A stretch of DNA of 64,000 nt from CAWGLW01 sp963823525 (GTDB lineage Bacteria > Pseudomonadota > Gammaproteobacteria > Steroidobacterales > Steroidobacteraceae). Shown piece after piece: positions 1 to 8,732 of this stretch. The position numbers and the translations under genes are program-made. Within the stretch, counting starts at the first letter, position 1, and each line of letters begins with the position of its first letter. The stretch is taken from contig CAWGLW010000006.1 in assembly GCA_963823525.1 (NCBI GenBank), positions 496,001-560,000 of the forward strand. The letters run 5' to 3'. The notes under the pieces were generated by a model. It was not told where the DNA came from, did not search any database, and saw only the letters and a list, made by a program, of their open reading frames with translations.

Positions 1-336
1 AAACACCGGCAAGCCGGCGCATGAACACGCGCCGACTCCTTGCGCACCCGGCGGCAATTCAATGCGCAACAGACGTCGGGCCGCCGACGTGACCAGGCAC
101 AGGGAATGCTCACGCGCGCAACTCGTGCGACTGTCGGCGCCGCCAGATTTTCTGGCCGCCTTCAGACCGGTTCACCGATTCTGTAAATCACCAACCGATT
201 GGCGTGGCGTGCCCTCGAGCGCCTCGATCGCCGCATCGCACTCAAGCATCCGGGTCAGCCGCTCGCGATAGACGAGCGCGATGCGGGCGGGGGGAATTGG
301 CAACCCTGTGACGTCGAGCGTTGAGCCGCGCCGGTA
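1..336. other. Region without a confident gene
   Basis: No convincing gene is visible here. On the minus strand the reading frame of the SapC gene stays open past its stop codon, from about 336 down to a TGA at 172-174. It would read as a plausible, acidic-ended peptide (for example ALVYRERLTRMLECDAAIEA), but I see no start codon with a ribosome binding site. It could be decayed coding sequence or chance. Confidence 0.3.
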
Positions 337-1095
337 TTACTCCGTGGGTTTCTGCGCCTGCATTTGTGCGGCGATCCTGCGATTCTTTCTTGCGAGCAGC
401 GACCCGATGTGGCTCAGTGACGCAAGCATGCTGTAAATAAAGTCGAGATAGCCGAGCTTGTGCAGTTCAAGCGTGGCTTCGTCATTGAGCTGCCGCAGTG
501 TCGCTTCCTTGATCGTAAACAATCCCCGCATCGATCGAGCCGTGCCGTCGTTAAAGTTCAGCTGGAAATCCAGGCCCTCGACCAGGTCCATGCTTTCAAG
601 TTTCGCCACGAAAGCTTTCGATGCCTCCTGTCCCTCGACGAGCTGCCAGAGCCATTTCTGGACGCGCTGGAAATACTCTGTTTCATTCCCGGCGTCGTCA
701 AGGATCCTCTCGCCATCTTCTTCCCCGACACGCGGGCTGTCCATGTTCAAGGTCAGGGCGGCCACCTGGGTCGGCTCACCATCTTCGCCGATGGCCGGCA
801 CCATCTGCAGCGCAAAAGGCTGCCGCCGAACATTGACTGGAACATAGGGAGCGTCCCAGACGTCGCCATCAAGGTAAAGGTTTTCTCCGGATTCGAACCC
901 AAGCATCGTGACCGGCGCGAGCTGGCCTCCCTCCGGGTCTTTCATGAGGAAAATCGGGTAGAAGGCCAGAAGGTTGCGAAATTCAGATGGCGCTACGCCG
1001 ATGAGATGTTTCGCATCCCGAAACTGCGCACCGTGATTCGTCAGGATCCTGGTGTTTTTGTGCTTTTCCTTGTCGAGTACTACTTGATTGGTCAT
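337..1095 (-). CDS. SapC family protein
   Basis: This 252-residue protein fits the SapC family, named after a Campylobacter S-layer-associated protein whose biochemical role is unclear. The family signature is seen as an N-terminal stretch with FRNLLAFYPIFLMKD followed by the hydrophobic GFESGENLY region and a C-terminal helical part ending in a basic LLARKNRRIAAQ segment. No signal peptide is visible. In other genomes such genes often sit near TonB-dependent receptors and tryptophan halogenases, but none is seen on this side of the window. The gene is divergent from the MltF-like gene, with about 190 bases between the two starts. The family is fairly sure and the function unknown. Confidence 0.8.
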   Translation of the reverse strand: MTNQVVLDKEKHKNTRILTNHGAQFRDAKHLIGVAPSEFRNLLAFYPIFLMKDPEGGQLAPVTMLGFESGENLYLDGDVWDAPYVPVNVRRQPFALQMVPAIGEDGEPTQVAALTLNMDSPRVGEEDGERILDDAGNETEYFQRVQKWLWQLVEGQEASKAFVAKLESMDLVEGLDFQLNFNDGTARSMRGLFTIKEATLRQLNDEATLELHKLGYLDFIYSMLASLSHIGSLLARKNRRIAAQMQAQKPTE

Positions 1096-1289
1096 TTATG
1101 TTTCCCGGATATTCAGACGATCCACGATGGACGTCTATCCTAATCAATTCGGCATATCCTGCCAGCAATCGATCCAGTCTTCAGCAATCACCCCGCCCGA
1201 AAGGCTGTGCCTGGAAGCCCGGCGCATCATGCCCGGGCTAACAGGGGTATACTCCTGCAGAAGCACCGAAGCCGCTCGGAGATCCTGCA

Positions 1290-2954
1290 TTGACACGACG
1301 GCCCTGCTATTTCGCGCTGCTGACCGCGGTTATTGCGCTTACCGGTTGCGGCGAGCGGGCCGAAACGTCCGGGGATGACGGCGGCCTGCTCTTCCGGCTT
1401 GAACAGTATGCTCCTGGCCACGACGATGAAGCCGAGTCAGGAGACGCTCTCATCGAGTTCGCCCGCGCACCCTGGACCGGTGACCTCAGCGGAATGATCG
1501 AGCGCCGCCTGATAAGGGTGCTCGTCGTACCGAATCGCACCCATTACTGGCTGGAGCTCGGTAAACACAGCGGCATCGAATACGAGCTGACCGCTGCATT
1601 CGAGGACTGGTTGAAGAAGCGACACAAGGGGCTGAAACGGCACCAGAGACCGCGCTTCGTCTACATTCCCACGACGGTCGATCGCCTGATACCCGATCTG
1701 CTGGCCGGTCGTGGCGACATCGGCGCGGCGATGCTGACCGTGACACCGCAACGCAGCGCACAGATCGATTTCAGCGCGCCCTACGCCCAGGGAGTCAGGG
1801 AGGTGGTCGTCACCGGCCCCGTCTCGGCACCCTTCACGTCCCCGGACGATCTTTCCGGGCAGCAGGTCTTCGTGCGCAGGTCATCGAGCTACTGGACACA
1901 TCTTGAGGAACTGAACAAGACACTCGTCAAGTCGAAGCGACCGCCGATCAAGCTCGTTGCGGTGCCTGAAATTCTCTCCGATGACGAGATACTGGAAATG
2001 ACAAACGCGGGCTTAGTGGGAACGACGGTTGTCGATCTGTACGAGGCGAAAATCTGGAGTAAGGCGTTCAATGACATCGTGGTTCACGATGACACACCCC
2101 TGAACGAAGGTGGCGACCTGGCCTGGATGATAAGGAAGAACAGCCCGGAACTCTCGGCTGCCCTGGCCGAGTTCATGGCGAAACACCGTCACGGCACGAG
2201 TTTCGGCAACACGGTAGAGCGCAAGTACGTCGGATCGGCCGCGTTCGTCAAGCGCGCAACGTCCGTCGAAGCGTCCGCCAATCTGGCTGAGCTTCGGAAG
2301 CTGTTCGAAAAATACGGCGAGCAGTATTCACTGGACTGGGTACTGCTGGCGGCCCAGGCCTACCAGGAGTCACGGCTGGACCAGCGAGTGCGCAGTCCCG
2401 TGGGCGCCGTCGGGATCATGCAGTTGATGCCCGCAACCGCTCGCGAACTGGACGTCGGAGACGTCACGCAGCTTGAGGCGAATATTCACGCCGGCGCAAA
2501 GTATTCCCGCCAGTTGCGCGATAACTATTTCGATGACGATGCCATTGACGACTTCAACAAAGGCCTGTTCACGGTCGCTGCCTACAATGCCGGCCCGACC
2601 CGGATCACACAGTTGCGCGATCTGGCGCAAGACCGTGGTCTCGACCGGAACGTCTGGTTCGGCAACGTCGAGGTCCTGGCAGCGGAGAAAATTGGCGCTG
2701 AGACCGTTGGCTACGTCGCCAATACGTTCAAGTACTATGTTGGATTCAAGCTCGCTTTGCGAAAGGCCGAAGCGCGTAAACAGATCAACGAGTCGATTAA
2801 AGATGAGGCGGAGCGCACCAGCGCCCTGACTGATCGGGCTCAGGGCTCACGAGGCAACACCTCGAGCGTCGCGCCGGAACTCGCCGTTTCACATTGGCAT
2901 CATCGCGCTCCCCGAAACCTGCCGCAAAGCACACCGATGTTGCGACTCCGCTGA
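1290..2954 (+). CDS. mltF: MltF-like lipoprotein lytic transglycosylase
   Basis: A 554-residue lipoprotein combines a solute-binding-protein-like domain (about residues 60-320) with a C-terminal soluble lytic transglycosylase domain (about 335-490), the layout of MltF. The lipobox is LTGC near residue 20. The catalytic Glu is in AYQESRLDQ, followed by GAVGIMQLMPATA and the AYNAGP motif of the lysozyme-like fold. The enzyme would cut glycan strands at the outer-membrane side of the periplasm. The start is a TTG with a GGAG eight bases upstream. A 50-residue basic/His-containing tail after the catalytic domain is not typical. A paralogue of MltF rather than the true orthologue is possible. Confidence 0.85.
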   Translation: MTRRPCYFALLTAVIALTGCGERAETSGDDGGLLFRLEQYAPGHDDEAESGDALIEFARAPWTGDLSGMIERRLIRVLVVPNRTHYWLELGKHSGIEYELTAAFEDWLKKRHKGLKRHQRPRFVYIPTTVDRLIPDLLAGRGDIGAAMLTVTPQRSAQIDFSAPYAQGVREVVVTGPVSAPFTSPDDLSGQQVFVRRSSSYWTHLEELNKTLVKSKRPPIKLVAVPEILSDDEILEMTNAGLVGTTVVDLYEAKIWSKAFNDIVVHDDTPLNEGGDLAWMIRKNSPELSAALAEFMAKHRHGTSFGNTVERKYVGSAAFVKRATSVEASANLAELRKLFEKYGEQYSLDWVLLAAQAYQESRLDQRVRSPVGAVGIMQLMPATARELDVGDVTQLEANIHAGAKYSRQLRDNYFDDDAIDDFNKGLFTVAAYNAGPTRITQLRDLAQDRGLDRNVWFGNVEVLAAEKIGAETVGYVANTFKYYVGFKLALRKAEARKQINESIKDEAERTSALTDRAQGSRGNTSSVAPELAVSHWHHRAPRNLPQSTPMLRLR

Positions 2955-2996
2955 GATCTCAACCCGAACCGCAGTGTTCCTTCGGAAGGACCTTAC

Positions 2997-3686
2997 ATGA
3001 CTGTGCATGAAGCTCACAAAGCACACCGGATCGGATGGCTGCGTGCGGCTGTGTTAGGCGCAAATGACGGCATCGTCTCCACCGCGAGTCTAATCATCGG
3101 CGTTGCCTCAGCGGACACCACCCACAGCGGTGTTCTCATCGCCGGTGTTGCCGGGCTGGTTGCCGGAGCGATGTCGATGGCTGCCGGCGAATATGTGTCC
3201 GTCAGCTCTCAAGCGGATACGGAGAGCGCGGACCTGGCACTGGAAAAGCGGTCACTGGAGGATAACTTCGAGTACGAAAAGGAAGAACTGGCTGAAATAT
3301 ACGAAGACAGAGGGCTCGAGCCCGCCTTGGCCAGAGAGGTTGCTCAGCAACTGATGGCTCACGACGCCCTGAAGGCGCACGCCAGAGATGAGATAGGCAT
3401 CTCGGACACGATCAGTGCCAGGCCGGTGCAGGCGGCACTTTCTTCGGCCGGCACTTTTACCGTTGGTGCCGCGCTCCCCTTGATGGTTGCGTGGATCATG
3501 CCGGAGGCCCGGTTGATACCGGCTGTGGCCATTGCATCACTGGTCTTTCTGGCGCTTCTTGGCGGTCTGGCGGCACGTGCTGGCGGGGCGCCGGTTACCA
3601 TCGGTGCTGCGCGCGTTACCTTCTGGGGCGCGCTGGCCATGGCACTCACGGCGGGAGTGGGTCGATTATTCGGGGTCGTCGCCTGA
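2997..3686 (+). CDS. VIT1/CCC1 family iron/manganese transporter
   Basis: The 229-residue membrane protein matches the VIT1/CCC1 family, which moves Fe2+ or Mn2+ out of the cytoplasm. The N-terminal LGANDGIVSTASLIIGVA and GAMSMAAGEYVSVSSQAD motifs are characteristic, followed by an acidic cytoplasmic helix-rich insert (roughly 80-135) and three further membrane segments. A GGAAGGA ribosome binding site lies just upstream of the ATG. The gene follows the transglycosylase gene by 42 bases in the same direction and may be cotranscribed. The metal cannot be decided from sequence. Confidence 0.9.
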   Translation: MTVHEAHKAHRIGWLRAAVLGANDGIVSTASLIIGVASADTTHSGVLIAGVAGLVAGAMSMAAGEYVSVSSQADTESADLALEKRSLEDNFEYEKEELAEIYEDRGLEPALAREVAQQLMAHDALKAHARDEIGISDTISARPVQAALSSAGTFTVGAALPLMVAWIMPEARLIPAVAIASLVFLALLGGLAARAGGAPVTIGAARVTFWGALAMALTAGVGRLFGVVA

Positions 3687-3731
3687 CGACCGGATTCCAC
3701 GGACTTCGCCTGAACGGCCCCGGCGCACTCG

Positions 3732-4871
3732 TCAGTCTTTCGGTGTCAGCCTGAGCAATCGGCCGGCACTGTCGCCCGACTCGTCTTCGAGGACCCAGAG
3801 TTCGCCGTCGGGTCCTTCGAGGACACTGCGGATGCGCGCAGCCATGGGGTAGCGCTCGACCTCGCGCGCTGTGCCGTCATCGAGCGCGACACGGATGATG
3901 GCCTTGGAGGAAAGGCCCGCGATCAGCGCTTCGCCGCGCCAGCCCGGAAACCTCGACCCGCGATAGACCATCAGGTTGCCGGGCGAGACGACCGGCGTCC
4001 AGGAAAGCAGGGGCTTTTCGAATTCGGGTCGAGTCGCGTGGTCGGGAATCTTCCGGCCGTCGTAATGGTCGCCATCGGAGACCAACGGATAACCGTAATT
4101 GCCGCCGCGCCTGATGCGGTTCAGTTCATCACCGCCGGCCGGCCCCATTTCCATGACCAGCAGCTGACCGTCCGGATCGAACGCCAGCCCGAGCGGATTG
4201 CGATGGCCCAGCGACCAGATCTGTCCGTAGACGCCTTCGTCGTCGACCAGAGGATCTTTACTGAAGTAATCGACGAACGGGTTGTCACCCGGAATCGAGC
4301 CGTCATCGTTCAGGCGCACGATCTTGCCCATCGAAGACTGCATGTCCTGCGCCGGCGTGAACTTCTGACGGTCCCCCGACGATATATACAAGAAGCCCTT
4401 GCCGTCGAAGGCTATCCGGTGACCGTAGTGACCAAAGCCAACAACCTTCGGATACTGGCGCCATACGACTTCGAAATCGGTCAGCTTACCGAGACCGTTG
4501 TCTTCGTTCAGCACCGCTCGCGCGACGGCCGCCCCGCGAGTGTCACCCACACCGCCCTCGGCATAGCTGAGATAGATGATGCGATTTTTCGCGAAATCAG
4601 GGTGCAGAGCGACATCACCCAGCCCGCCCTGGCCGCCATAGTCCACATCAGGCACACCGCGGACCGGGCGGCTCTTTTGCCCTTCCCGGCTCACGATCAA
4701 CAGGTTGCCCTTCTTTTCCGTCACCAGCATGCGGCCGTCGGGCAGAAACGCCAGGGCCCAGGGCTGATCGAACGAAGTGATGGGCTCGATTTCGAACGGA
4801 AGGTCTGCCTGGGCCTGCGCAGCGGCGATGATGAAAAAGCTCAGTGTCGTTGCCAGAAATTGTCTTCTCAT
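3732..4871 (-). CDS. PQQ-dependent aldose sugar dehydrogenase, periplasmic
   Basis: The 379-residue protein is a glucose/sorbosone dehydrogenase-type six-bladed propeller, like the soluble PQQ aldose sugar dehydrogenase YliI. It starts with a Sec signal peptide (MRRQFLATTLSFFIIAAAQA). Family motifs visible are PWALAFLPDGRMLVTEK, GGLGDVALHPDF, the PQQ-site histidines in GHYGHRIAFD, and GHRNPLGLAFDP. An in-frame ATG 90 bases upstream would add an unlikely leader; the chosen start has AGAGG six bases before it. The enzyme would oxidise aldoses to lactones in the periplasm, passing electrons through PQQ. No PQQ biosynthesis genes are in the window. Confidence 0.88.
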   Translation of the reverse strand: MRRQFLATTLSFFIIAAAQAQADLPFEIEPITSFDQPWALAFLPDGRMLVTEKKGNLLIVSREGQKSRPVRGVPDVDYGGQGGLGDVALHPDFAKNRIIYLSYAEGGVGDTRGAAVARAVLNEDNGLGKLTDFEVVWRQYPKVVGFGHYGHRIAFDGKGFLYISSGDRQKFTPAQDMQSSMGKIVRLNDDGSIPGDNPFVDYFSKDPLVDDEGVYGQIWSLGHRNPLGLAFDPDGQLLVMEMGPAGGDELNRIRRGGNYGYPLVSDGDHYDGRKIPDHATRPEFEKPLLSWTPVVSPGNLMVYRGSRFPGWRGEALIAGLSSKAIIRVALDDGTAREVERYPMAARIRSVLEGPDGELWVLEDESGDSAGRLLRLTPKD

Positions 4872-4972
4872 GGGTGGCCTCTGTCGTTTCGCGGATTCTT
4901 GACGTTCGCTTCGCGAAGAATAAGGAGAAATGGCAAGCGTCTCAATTTCAATCCACTTCATTCATTGACAGA

Positions 4973-5092
4973 ACGGCGGCGCATCCAACGCCGCCGTTCG
5001 CCGTTTTCATGCGTCATGAAAAGCTTTCATGACGCGTTGCCAGTCGTGGCCGGGCGCTCTTTGAGCCGCGCAAAAGCGGCTCTCGAGCGCCC
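4973..5092. repeat. Three successive strong hairpins
   Basis: The 233-base gap between the sugar dehydrogenase and katG holds three separate inverted repeats. These are a 9-bp stem (4973-4981 with 4989-4997), an 11-bp stem with a 3-base loop (5011-5021 with 5025-5035), and a two-part stem of 8+7 bp (5052-5059/5063-5069 with 5076-5082/5085-5092). None is followed by a long T tract on the minus strand. They could act as katG termination or mRNA-stabilising structures, or be a REP-like cluster. Confidence 0.55.
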
Positions 5093-5104
5093 TTCCTTCC
5101 GCAC

Positions 5105-7330
5105 TTAAGTCATGTCAAACCGGTCGAGGTTCATCACTTTGGTCCATGCATCAACGAAGTCGCGCACGAACTTTTCCTGTCCCCCGGCTTCTGCATAGAC
5201 TTCGGCAATGGCGCGCAACTCGGCGTGCGACCCGATCACGAGGTCAACGGGTGTGGCCGTCCATTTAAGCGCGCCCGTGCCGCGATCACGACCCTCGTAG
5301 ATGCCGTCGGCTGTCGTTGACTTCGTCCACCGGGTCGACATGTCGAGAAGGTTTACGAAAAAGTCGTTGCTCAGCGTGCCGGGCCGGTCTGTGAACACAC
5401 CCTGCTGAGCGCCTCCGGCATTGGCATTCAAGGCCCGCATGCCTCCAACCAGTACGGTCATTTCAGGCACGCTCAGGGTGAGCAGGCTAGCCCGATCAAC
5501 CAGCATTTCCGCCGGCGACCGGTCGTTGCCCTTGCCAAAGTAGTTACGGAACCCGTCTGCGGTCGGTTCTAGCACGGCAAAAGAATTCACATCGGTCTGC
5601 TCCTGAGTCGCATCGGTGCGACCCGGCGTGAACGGAACCGTCAGGTCGTATCCGGCCTTCTTTGCGGCCTGCTCAATCGCCGCGGATCCGCCCAGAACGA
5701 TCAGGTCGGCGAGTGAAACCTGCTTTTTGCCCGATTGAGCGCGATTGAATCCCTGCTGGATGTCCTCGAGGCGCTTGAGCACCTTTGCCAGTTCGTCCGG
5801 ATCGTTGACCGGCCAGTCTTTCTGAGGCGCCAGCCGGATGCGAGCCCCGTTGGCCCCACCGCGCATATCGGTGCCGCGGAAGCTGGCAGCAGATGCCCAG
5901 GCAGTTCTGACAAGTTCCGGCTCGGTCAGCCCCGAGGCGAGAATCTTAGCCTTCAGCGCTGCGATGTCCGCAGCGTTGATCAGTTCGTAATCGACCGCGG
6001 GGACAGGATCCTGCCAAAGCAGCACTTCGCCCGGGACGGCCGAACCGAGATAGCGTGCGCGCGGACCCATGTCGCGGTGGGTCAGCTTGAACCACGCTTT
6101 GGCGAAGGCCAGTTCGAATTCCTCCGGGTTCTCCTGGAAGCGCTTGGCGATCTTCCGATAACTCGGATCGAATTTCAGCGAGAGATCCGTCGTGAACATG
6201 ATGGGCGCGTGTCGCTTCGTCGAGTCGAAAGCATCCGGCACGAGGTTTGACGCAGCTTCCGAATCGGGAACCCACTGGATCGCGCCTGCGGGGCTCCTGG
6301 TCTGCACCCAGTTGAAGGCGAACAGGTTGTCCAGATACTGAGTGGTCCAGGCAATCGGGTTGGCAGACCATGCGCCTTCCAGGCCGCTGGTGATGGTATC
6401 GCCCGCGTTGCCGCTGCCGCATTTGTTTTCCCAGCCGAGGCCTTGCTGCTCGACGCCGGCGGCTGCAGGCTCAACGCCGACGCAGTCGGACGGCTTGCCT
6501 GCGCCGTGGGCTTTGCCGAACGTGTGCCCCCCGGCGATGAGTGCAACTGTCTCTTCATCGTTCATCGCCATGCGGCCGAACGTTTCGCGAATGTCTTTGG
6601 CCGCCAACAGCGGATCCGGGTTGCCGTTCGGCCCTTCCGGATTGACGTAGATCAGTCCCATTTGAACGGCGGCCAGCGGGCTCTGCAGTTTCCTGTCGCC
6701 ACTGTAGCGCTGGTCCGCGAGGAACTCGTTTTCAGGCCCCCAGTACACCAGGTCGGCCTCCCAGTCGTCTTCGCGCCCGCCGGCGAAACCGAAGGTCTTG
6801 AAGCCCATGGACTCCAGCGAGACATTTCCCGTGAGGACCATCAGGTCGGCCCAGGAAAGGCTCCGGCCGTATTTCTGCTTGATCGGCCAGAGCAAGCGCC
6901 GCGCCTTGTCCAGATTGGCATTGTCGGGCCAGCTGTTGAGCGGTTCGAAGCGCTGCTGACCACCGCCGGCGCCACCGCGGCCGTCAGCCACGCGGTATGT
7001 GCCCGCGCTGTGCCATGCCATCCGAATGAAAAACGGCCCATAGTGCCCGTAGTCAGCCGGCCACCAGTCCTGTGACGTCGTCAGTAAGGTCGCAATGTCC
7101 TTCTTCACGGCGTCCAGGTCGAGACGCTTGAACGCTTCAGCGTAGTTGAAGTCTTCGCCCATTGGGTCGGACGCAGAATCGTGCTGGCGAAGGGGGGCAA
7201 GGTTCAGATTGTTCGGCCACCAGAACTGGTTGGACTTGGGCTCACCCTGCGCCATAGCGGGGCCTGATGGTGCCACTGCCGACATTGCTACCGCGAAAGC
7301 GGCAAGCAAAGGCATTGTTTTCTTACGCAT
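5105..7330 (-). CDS. katG: Catalase-peroxidase with signal peptide
   Basis: A 741-residue bifunctional haem catalase-peroxidase that destroys hydrogen peroxide. The N-terminal half has the distal-site Arg103, Trp106 and His107 in FIRMAWHSAGTYR. Tyr228 (IYVNPEGP) and Met254 (FGRMAMND) complete the Trp-Tyr-Met adduct needed for catalase activity, and the proximal haem ligand is His269 (AGGHTFGKAHG). The second, non-haem half is full length. The start at 7330 is set by AGGGAG six to seven bases upstream and gives a clear signal peptide ending AMA, so the enzyme is probably periplasmic. The frame stays open for another 530 bases upstream, but that part is not protein-like. Confidence 0.95.
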   Translation of the reverse strand: MRKKTMPLLAAFAVAMSAVAPSGPAMAQGEPKSNQFWWPNNLNLAPLRQHDSASDPMGEDFNYAEAFKRLDLDAVKKDIATLLTTSQDWWPADYGHYGPFFIRMAWHSAGTYRVADGRGGAGGGQQRFEPLNSWPDNANLDKARRLLWPIKQKYGRSLSWADLMVLTGNVSLESMGFKTFGFAGGREDDWEADLVYWGPENEFLADQRYSGDRKLQSPLAAVQMGLIYVNPEGPNGNPDPLLAAKDIRETFGRMAMNDEETVALIAGGHTFGKAHGAGKPSDCVGVEPAAAGVEQQGLGWENKCGSGNAGDTITSGLEGAWSANPIAWTTQYLDNLFAFNWVQTRSPAGAIQWVPDSEAASNLVPDAFDSTKRHAPIMFTTDLSLKFDPSYRKIAKRFQENPEEFELAFAKAWFKLTHRDMGPRARYLGSAVPGEVLLWQDPVPAVDYELINAADIAALKAKILASGLTEPELVRTAWASAASFRGTDMRGGANGARIRLAPQKDWPVNDPDELAKVLKRLEDIQQGFNRAQSGKKQVSLADLIVLGGSAAIEQAAKKAGYDLTVPFTPGRTDATQEQTDVNSFAVLEPTADGFRNYFGKGNDRSPAEMLVDRASLLTLSVPEMTVLVGGMRALNANAGGAQQGVFTDRPGTLSNDFFVNLLDMSTRWTKSTTADGIYEGRDRGTGALKWTATPVDLVIGSHAELRAIAEVYAEAGGQEKFVRDFVDAWTKVMNLDRFDMT

Positions 7331-7715
7331 TGGAGACTCCCTGTTGAGTAAGAAGCATGATTTGTACCTATAAATTAAATCGCATATAAGTGGCTTTATT
7401 GATTCAATTTTTGAATCACAGTATGACACAGAAGCGATTGGAGATTCGGATCGACGGGCGGCAATGGCATTTGCGAGCCATCTGAAGATAACCCCGGCGC
7501 GCAGCCGATACAGCCAGAGCAATCTGAGCGGAAGGGGCCGGATCCGGCTGCTACAGCGCAGCGTGGATGTCGCGGGGCGCGCTTTGACTTGGCCAGGACC
7601 CGAAACAACTGGCCACCAGGGGCAGCACACTCCCGATCGCACTCGAAATCCCCCCGCTACTGGAAGCGGGGAATGTCGACAATACCCGTCGGGTACAGGG
7701 CCGCATGGAGGAAGA
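7331..7715. other. Intergenic region between divergent katG and small gene
   Basis: This 385-base gap separates two divergently transcribed genes and should carry both promoters. The katG-proximal 90 bases are AT-rich (7360-7430) against a GC-rich background, and contain the operator-like palindrome listed separately. The GC-rich part from about 7440 to 7700 shows no clear element. Confidence 0.5.
7400..7418. promoter_or_regulatory. Operator-like palindrome upstream of katG
   Basis: The sequence TGATTCAATTTTTGAATCA is a perfect palindrome with 8-base arms around a TTT centre, about 70 bases upstream of the katG start and inside the AT-rich promoter region. The position fits a repressor or activator site for peroxide control. 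It does not match the OxyR consensus well, and the regulator is unknown. Confidence 0.4.
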
Positions 7716-8015
7716 ATGAAGAGGAGTCTGGTCCAGCCGCTGATCGCCTGCGTCGCCTCCGTGGTCTTTGCCTTGCTGCCGATTATTCCGACGCTGATCG
7801 CGGGACAGATCGCTACCGCGAACGGTTGCAGGCTCGACGAAGGGTCGCCCCATCCCTGCATCGTGCGTGGTCACGACATTGGAGATACGCTGTATTCAAT
7901 GGGGCTCATGTTCTGGTTCGGCATGATGACTCTTCCGCTCGGCGCCCTAGGCCTCCTTACTCAGCCTCGTCTGGCTTGTGCGACCAGTCATCAGTCGTCG
8001 CTGACTTGCCTGTGA
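7716..8015 (+). CDS. Small conserved membrane protein
   Basis: A 99-residue protein with an N-terminal membrane segment (about residues 7-30), a short exported loop with a Cys pair (NGCRLDEGSPHPC), and a second membrane segment (about 55-85). The loop and the following GHDIGDTLYSMG motif recall uncharacterised small membrane proteins found in many proteobacteria; this is from memory and unverified. The ATG has a GGAGGA ribosome binding site directly upstream. The two Cys residues could form a disulfide outside the cytoplasm. No function can be assigned. Confidence 0.65.
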   Translation: MKRSLVQPLIACVASVVFALLPIIPTLIAGQIATANGCRLDEGSPHPCIVRGHDIGDTLYSMGLMFWFGMMTLPLGALGLLTQPRLACATSHQSSLTCL

Positions 8016-8050
8016 GGCGCGGGGCTGGTCACGGAGAGGACCTCGCCCCG

Positions 8051-8455
8051 CTATTCGACGGACTGGGTCCGATTGGAATGGATTCGCCAGGCATCGAATG
8101 TGTAACGTCCAGACTCAGGACTGGCAAACCAGTTCAGGTACAGGCTGTACTCCTGGAATTTGCCGTTGAACCTCTCGAAGAGTGCGGTTTACGCTGGTTC
8201 GCCCGGCTGGATTAAATGCAGCTTGACCCCGGTCCGTTCGGCCGGGAACAACACGGCTTTGTTCGTCGGGTCGGGACCGTTGTCCGGCACGGTCTTCCTT
8301 GGCAGCTTGCGCCTCCGGGCCGGCCGATCAGGTTCACCGGGAAGCCGTTCGCCACCGACCGAGAAATCGACGTCCCGCGGCACGCACTTACGACTGAGGT
8401 CGTCGACGAGACTAAATATACGCAACCGTCGCCCGTGCGCGGATGATCCGTTTCA
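8051..8455 (-). pseudogene. IS3-family transposase (orfB) remnant with nonsense codon
   Basis: On the minus strand this stretch translates as the catalytic core of an IS3-family OrfB integrase. The recognisable pieces are GRRLRIFSLVDDLSRKCVP, the VDNGP-like VPDNGPDPT segment, RTGVKLHLIQPGEPA, a TAA stop, and then in the same frame ALFERFNGKFQEYSLYLNWF. The expected residue at the stop is Gln in the GKPxQNAxxESFNG motif, so a CAA to TAA change is the likely lesion. The N-terminal part, the last catalytic region and terminal repeats are not recognisable, so the element is dead and truncated. Confidence 0.75.
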
Positions 8456-8732
8456 ACGGCTTGAACGCATCGCAATCGAACTTTCCCCGCACTGCACGCC
8501 AGCGCGCCAAGAATCTTTGAGCGCACTGCGTCACGGCGAGGGGTCCGGACGAGGCGTCGACGGCCTGTGAGACACACCATCGTCGAGCGCATTCCTGGAG
8601 CGCTCGGCAGTGGCCGCACCGCGCCCCGTTAAGTCGAACGCAGCACTCGCTTCGAGTTCGAGATTCCTATACCCCGGAGCCGCCTGAATGATCTTTCATT
8701 TTCGCCGTAACAAAGGGCTGTTGAACCATTCT

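Noticed and set aside
62..271. Short plus-strand open frame near the window start
   Set aside because: It is Arg/Ser-rich, has no ribosome binding site and no similarity to a known family.
7331..7861. In-frame N-terminal extension of katG by about 177 codons
   Set aside because: The extra residues are rich in Arg, Ser and Pro, without KatG similarity, and would overlap the divergent small gene. The start at 7330 has a good ribosome binding site and signal peptide.
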